NCBI GenBank assembly: GCA_018334735.1
Contig: JAGXLK010000091.1
Coordinates: 1-7,908, forward strand
Length of the DNA stretch: 7,908 bases
From: Planctomycetota bacterium
GTDB lineage: Bacteria > Planctomycetota > Brocadiia > SM23-32
Direction of reading: 5' to 3'
Below are positions 6,783-7,908 of the stretch, piece after piece. Both the position numbers and the translations under genes were made by a program. How positions within the stretch are numbered: position 1 is the stretch's first letter; every line of letters begins with the position of its first letter. The notes under the pieces are model-generated. The model made no database searches and was not told the origin of the DNA. It worked only from the letters and a program-made list of their open reading frames with translations.

Positions 6783-7908
6783 TTACCCCGACTCCGACAG
6801 ATCGTGATAGGCGAAACGGCGGGGGCCGGCGTGAGACAGCTTGTAGGGATATCGATCCCGCAGACCTTCCATCACGCCGAGCACACGGTGTTCCGAAGCT
6901 TCGTAGCCGTGTTCTGCAAGCGTATCGATCGCCTCACCGGGCTCGATCGGTCCGCGCTCTTTCACAACTTCCAGGACAATCTGCTCCAGCTCAGAATACT
7001 CGGTTTCCTCCACATCAACACTCTCCGCCACTTGGATGGCGTCCCGCAGCAAATCGGCCTTGCGACGCGCCTCTTCGACCTCGACCATATTGTTCGTGGT
7101 CACCAGTCGCGGGAGAACATCTTCGGCGACGGGACACAAACCGGCCTTCCACTCGACCGTCCCGTCGTAGTGCGCGCAGTTGTAGGGGCAACCGGTATTA
7201 GCGTACGCATTCGGGGCACGGAAAAATTCGTAGAAATATGCGGGGCGTTGCGTGAATCCCATCCCGAATTCCCCCGAGCACACTTCACCCAGAGCGGCTC
7301 GAAATACGCCGTTGCTGATCCCCGCACGCTCGCCTCGGAAGATACATGACCAGAAATAAGGGCTCACCTCACTGTCCGGCAACGCCGTACGCGCATCGAG
7401 CCACTCGCAATCTTCGACCGCCGCATCGAGGGATTTCCGGCCGTCCCGGTATTTCTCAAGGTATCCGGGCACTTTTTTGAGCTGCTCGACACCGACAGCG
7501 GCCTGGAATTCGGTCATCCGGTAGTTCGAAGAAAGCACTTCCGGGCTTTCTCCAAAAATAATCCGTTTGTTCAGCTCCGCCGCCAGTTCATCGTCGTCGG
7601 TGATCGCCATCCCGCCCTCTCCGGTGGGGAGCTGTTTGCCCATGTTAAACGAAAACGTGCCGAAATGTCCCCACTTGCCGAGATATTTGCCTTTGTATGT
7701 GGTAAACAAGGCGTGGGCACAATCTTCCAAGAGGTAAATCTCGTGCTCATCCGCGATCTGACGCAGCCGATCCACTTCCGCGGGAAACCCCCACAGGTGG
7801 GTCACCCAAATTGCCCGCGTCCGGGGGGAAATACGCTCTTCAACGGAATCAGGATCAAGCAGAAAATCATCCTCTCGCACGTCAGCCCAGACCGGCACAT
7901 TTTTCCTC
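6783..7908 (-). CDS. DegT/DnrJ/EryC1/StrS-family PLP aminotransferase with C-terminal winged-helix-like extension (N-terminus outside window)
   Basis: The frame runs off the right edge, so roughly the first 90 residues are missing; the GTG at 7898 is internal. Numbered from it, residues 1-40 match the family core (PVWADV, PRTRAIWVTHLWG). LLEDCAHA (56-63) holds the PLP-nitrogen aspartate D59, and SFNMGKQLPTGEGGM (83-97) holds the Schiff-base lysine K88. SNYRMTEFQAAVG (124-136) is the dimer/substrate segment. All key residues visible are intact, so it is a true PLP enzyme, typically a sugar or cyclitol aminotransferase. After the usual end (about 290), a charged linker leads into about 65 residues (301-366) with a helix-helix-helix-wing look, unlike standard members. 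GCPYNCAHYDG (236-246) adds an odd cysteine pair. A 77-bp gap separates it from DUF3830, so shared transcription is likely but not certain. Confidence 0.9.
   Translation of the reverse strand, partial: RKNVPVWADVREDDFLLDPDSVEERISPRTRAIWVTHLWGFPAEVDRLRQIADEHEIYLLEDCAHALFTTYKGKYLGKWGHFGTFSFNMGKQLPTGEGGMAITDDDELAAELNKRIIFGESPEVLSSNYRMTEFQAAVGVEQLKKVPGYLEKYRDGRKSLDAAVEDCEWLDARTALPDSEVSPYFWSCIFRGERAGISNGVFRAALGEVCSGEFGMGFTQRPAYFYEFFRAPNAYANTGCPYNCAHYDGTVEWKAGLCPVAEDVLPRLVTTNNMVEVEEARRKADLLRDAIQVAESVDVEETEYSELEQIVLEVVKERGPIEPGEAIDTLAEHGYEASEHRVLGVMEGLRDRYPYKLSHAGPRRFAYHDLSESG

Noticed and set aside
6765..7349. 194-codon plus-strand frame opposite the DegT gene
   Set aside because: It is antisense to a protein with the intact PLP-lysine family core and has no family resemblance of its own.
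1..7908. CRISPR arrays, tRNAs, rRNAs, transposases or attachment sites
   Set aside because: No regularly spaced repeats, cloverleaf elements, transposase motifs or terminal inverted repeats with target duplications were seen.

Overview
The window looks like chromosomal DNA of a bacterium of moderate GC content (low-to-mid 50s per cent by eye), probably uncultivated and at least partly anaerobic. The anaerobic hint is a very large 2-hydroxyacyl-CoA dehydratase activase-type protein, a family of oxygen-sensitive Fe-S proteins found mainly in anaerobes. The mix of uroporphyrinogen decarboxylase (UroD)-superfamily proteins, a DegT-type aminotransferase and a phosphotriesterase-like hydrolase recalls sugar- and methyl-compound-rich genomes of PVC- or FCB-like or candidate-phylum bacteria. 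That taxonomic guess is weak. There are no tRNA, rRNA, CRISPR, phage or transposase features.

Layout. Two gene groups converge near 4012-4114. The plus-strand group is: the C-terminal part of the activase/dehydratase fusion (window start to 2669, 5' end outside the window); a 136-bp gap; a complete LeuD-type isopropylmalate/homoaconitate isomerase small subunit (2806-3294); a noncoding, inverted-repeat-rich stretch (3295-3474); and the C-terminal half of a UroD-family gene that has lost its N-terminal half and start (about 3475-4011). The minus-strand group, in transcription order from the right edge, is: a DegT/DnrJ/EryC1/StrS PLP enzyme with an extra C-terminal winged-helix-like tail (7908-6783, N-terminus outside the window); a DUF3830 cyclophilin-fold protein (6705-6247); a phosphotriesterase-family metal hydrolase (6247-5231), whose start overlaps the DUF3830 stop; and a complete, divergent UroD-family protein (5179-4115).

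How the genes may work together. DUF3830, the metal hydrolase and the UroD-like protein are tightly packed and probably co-transcribed, possibly with the DegT gene. Together they could form a small catabolic or modification module: ester/lactone or related hydrolysis, cobamide-linked methyl transfer, and an amino/keto transformation. No substrate can be read from the sequence. On the plus strand, LeuD lacks its LeuC partner in the window, and the UroD fragment is most likely a decaying gene. A perfect 9-bp inverted repeat between the convergent groups may be a shared terminator or a binding site.
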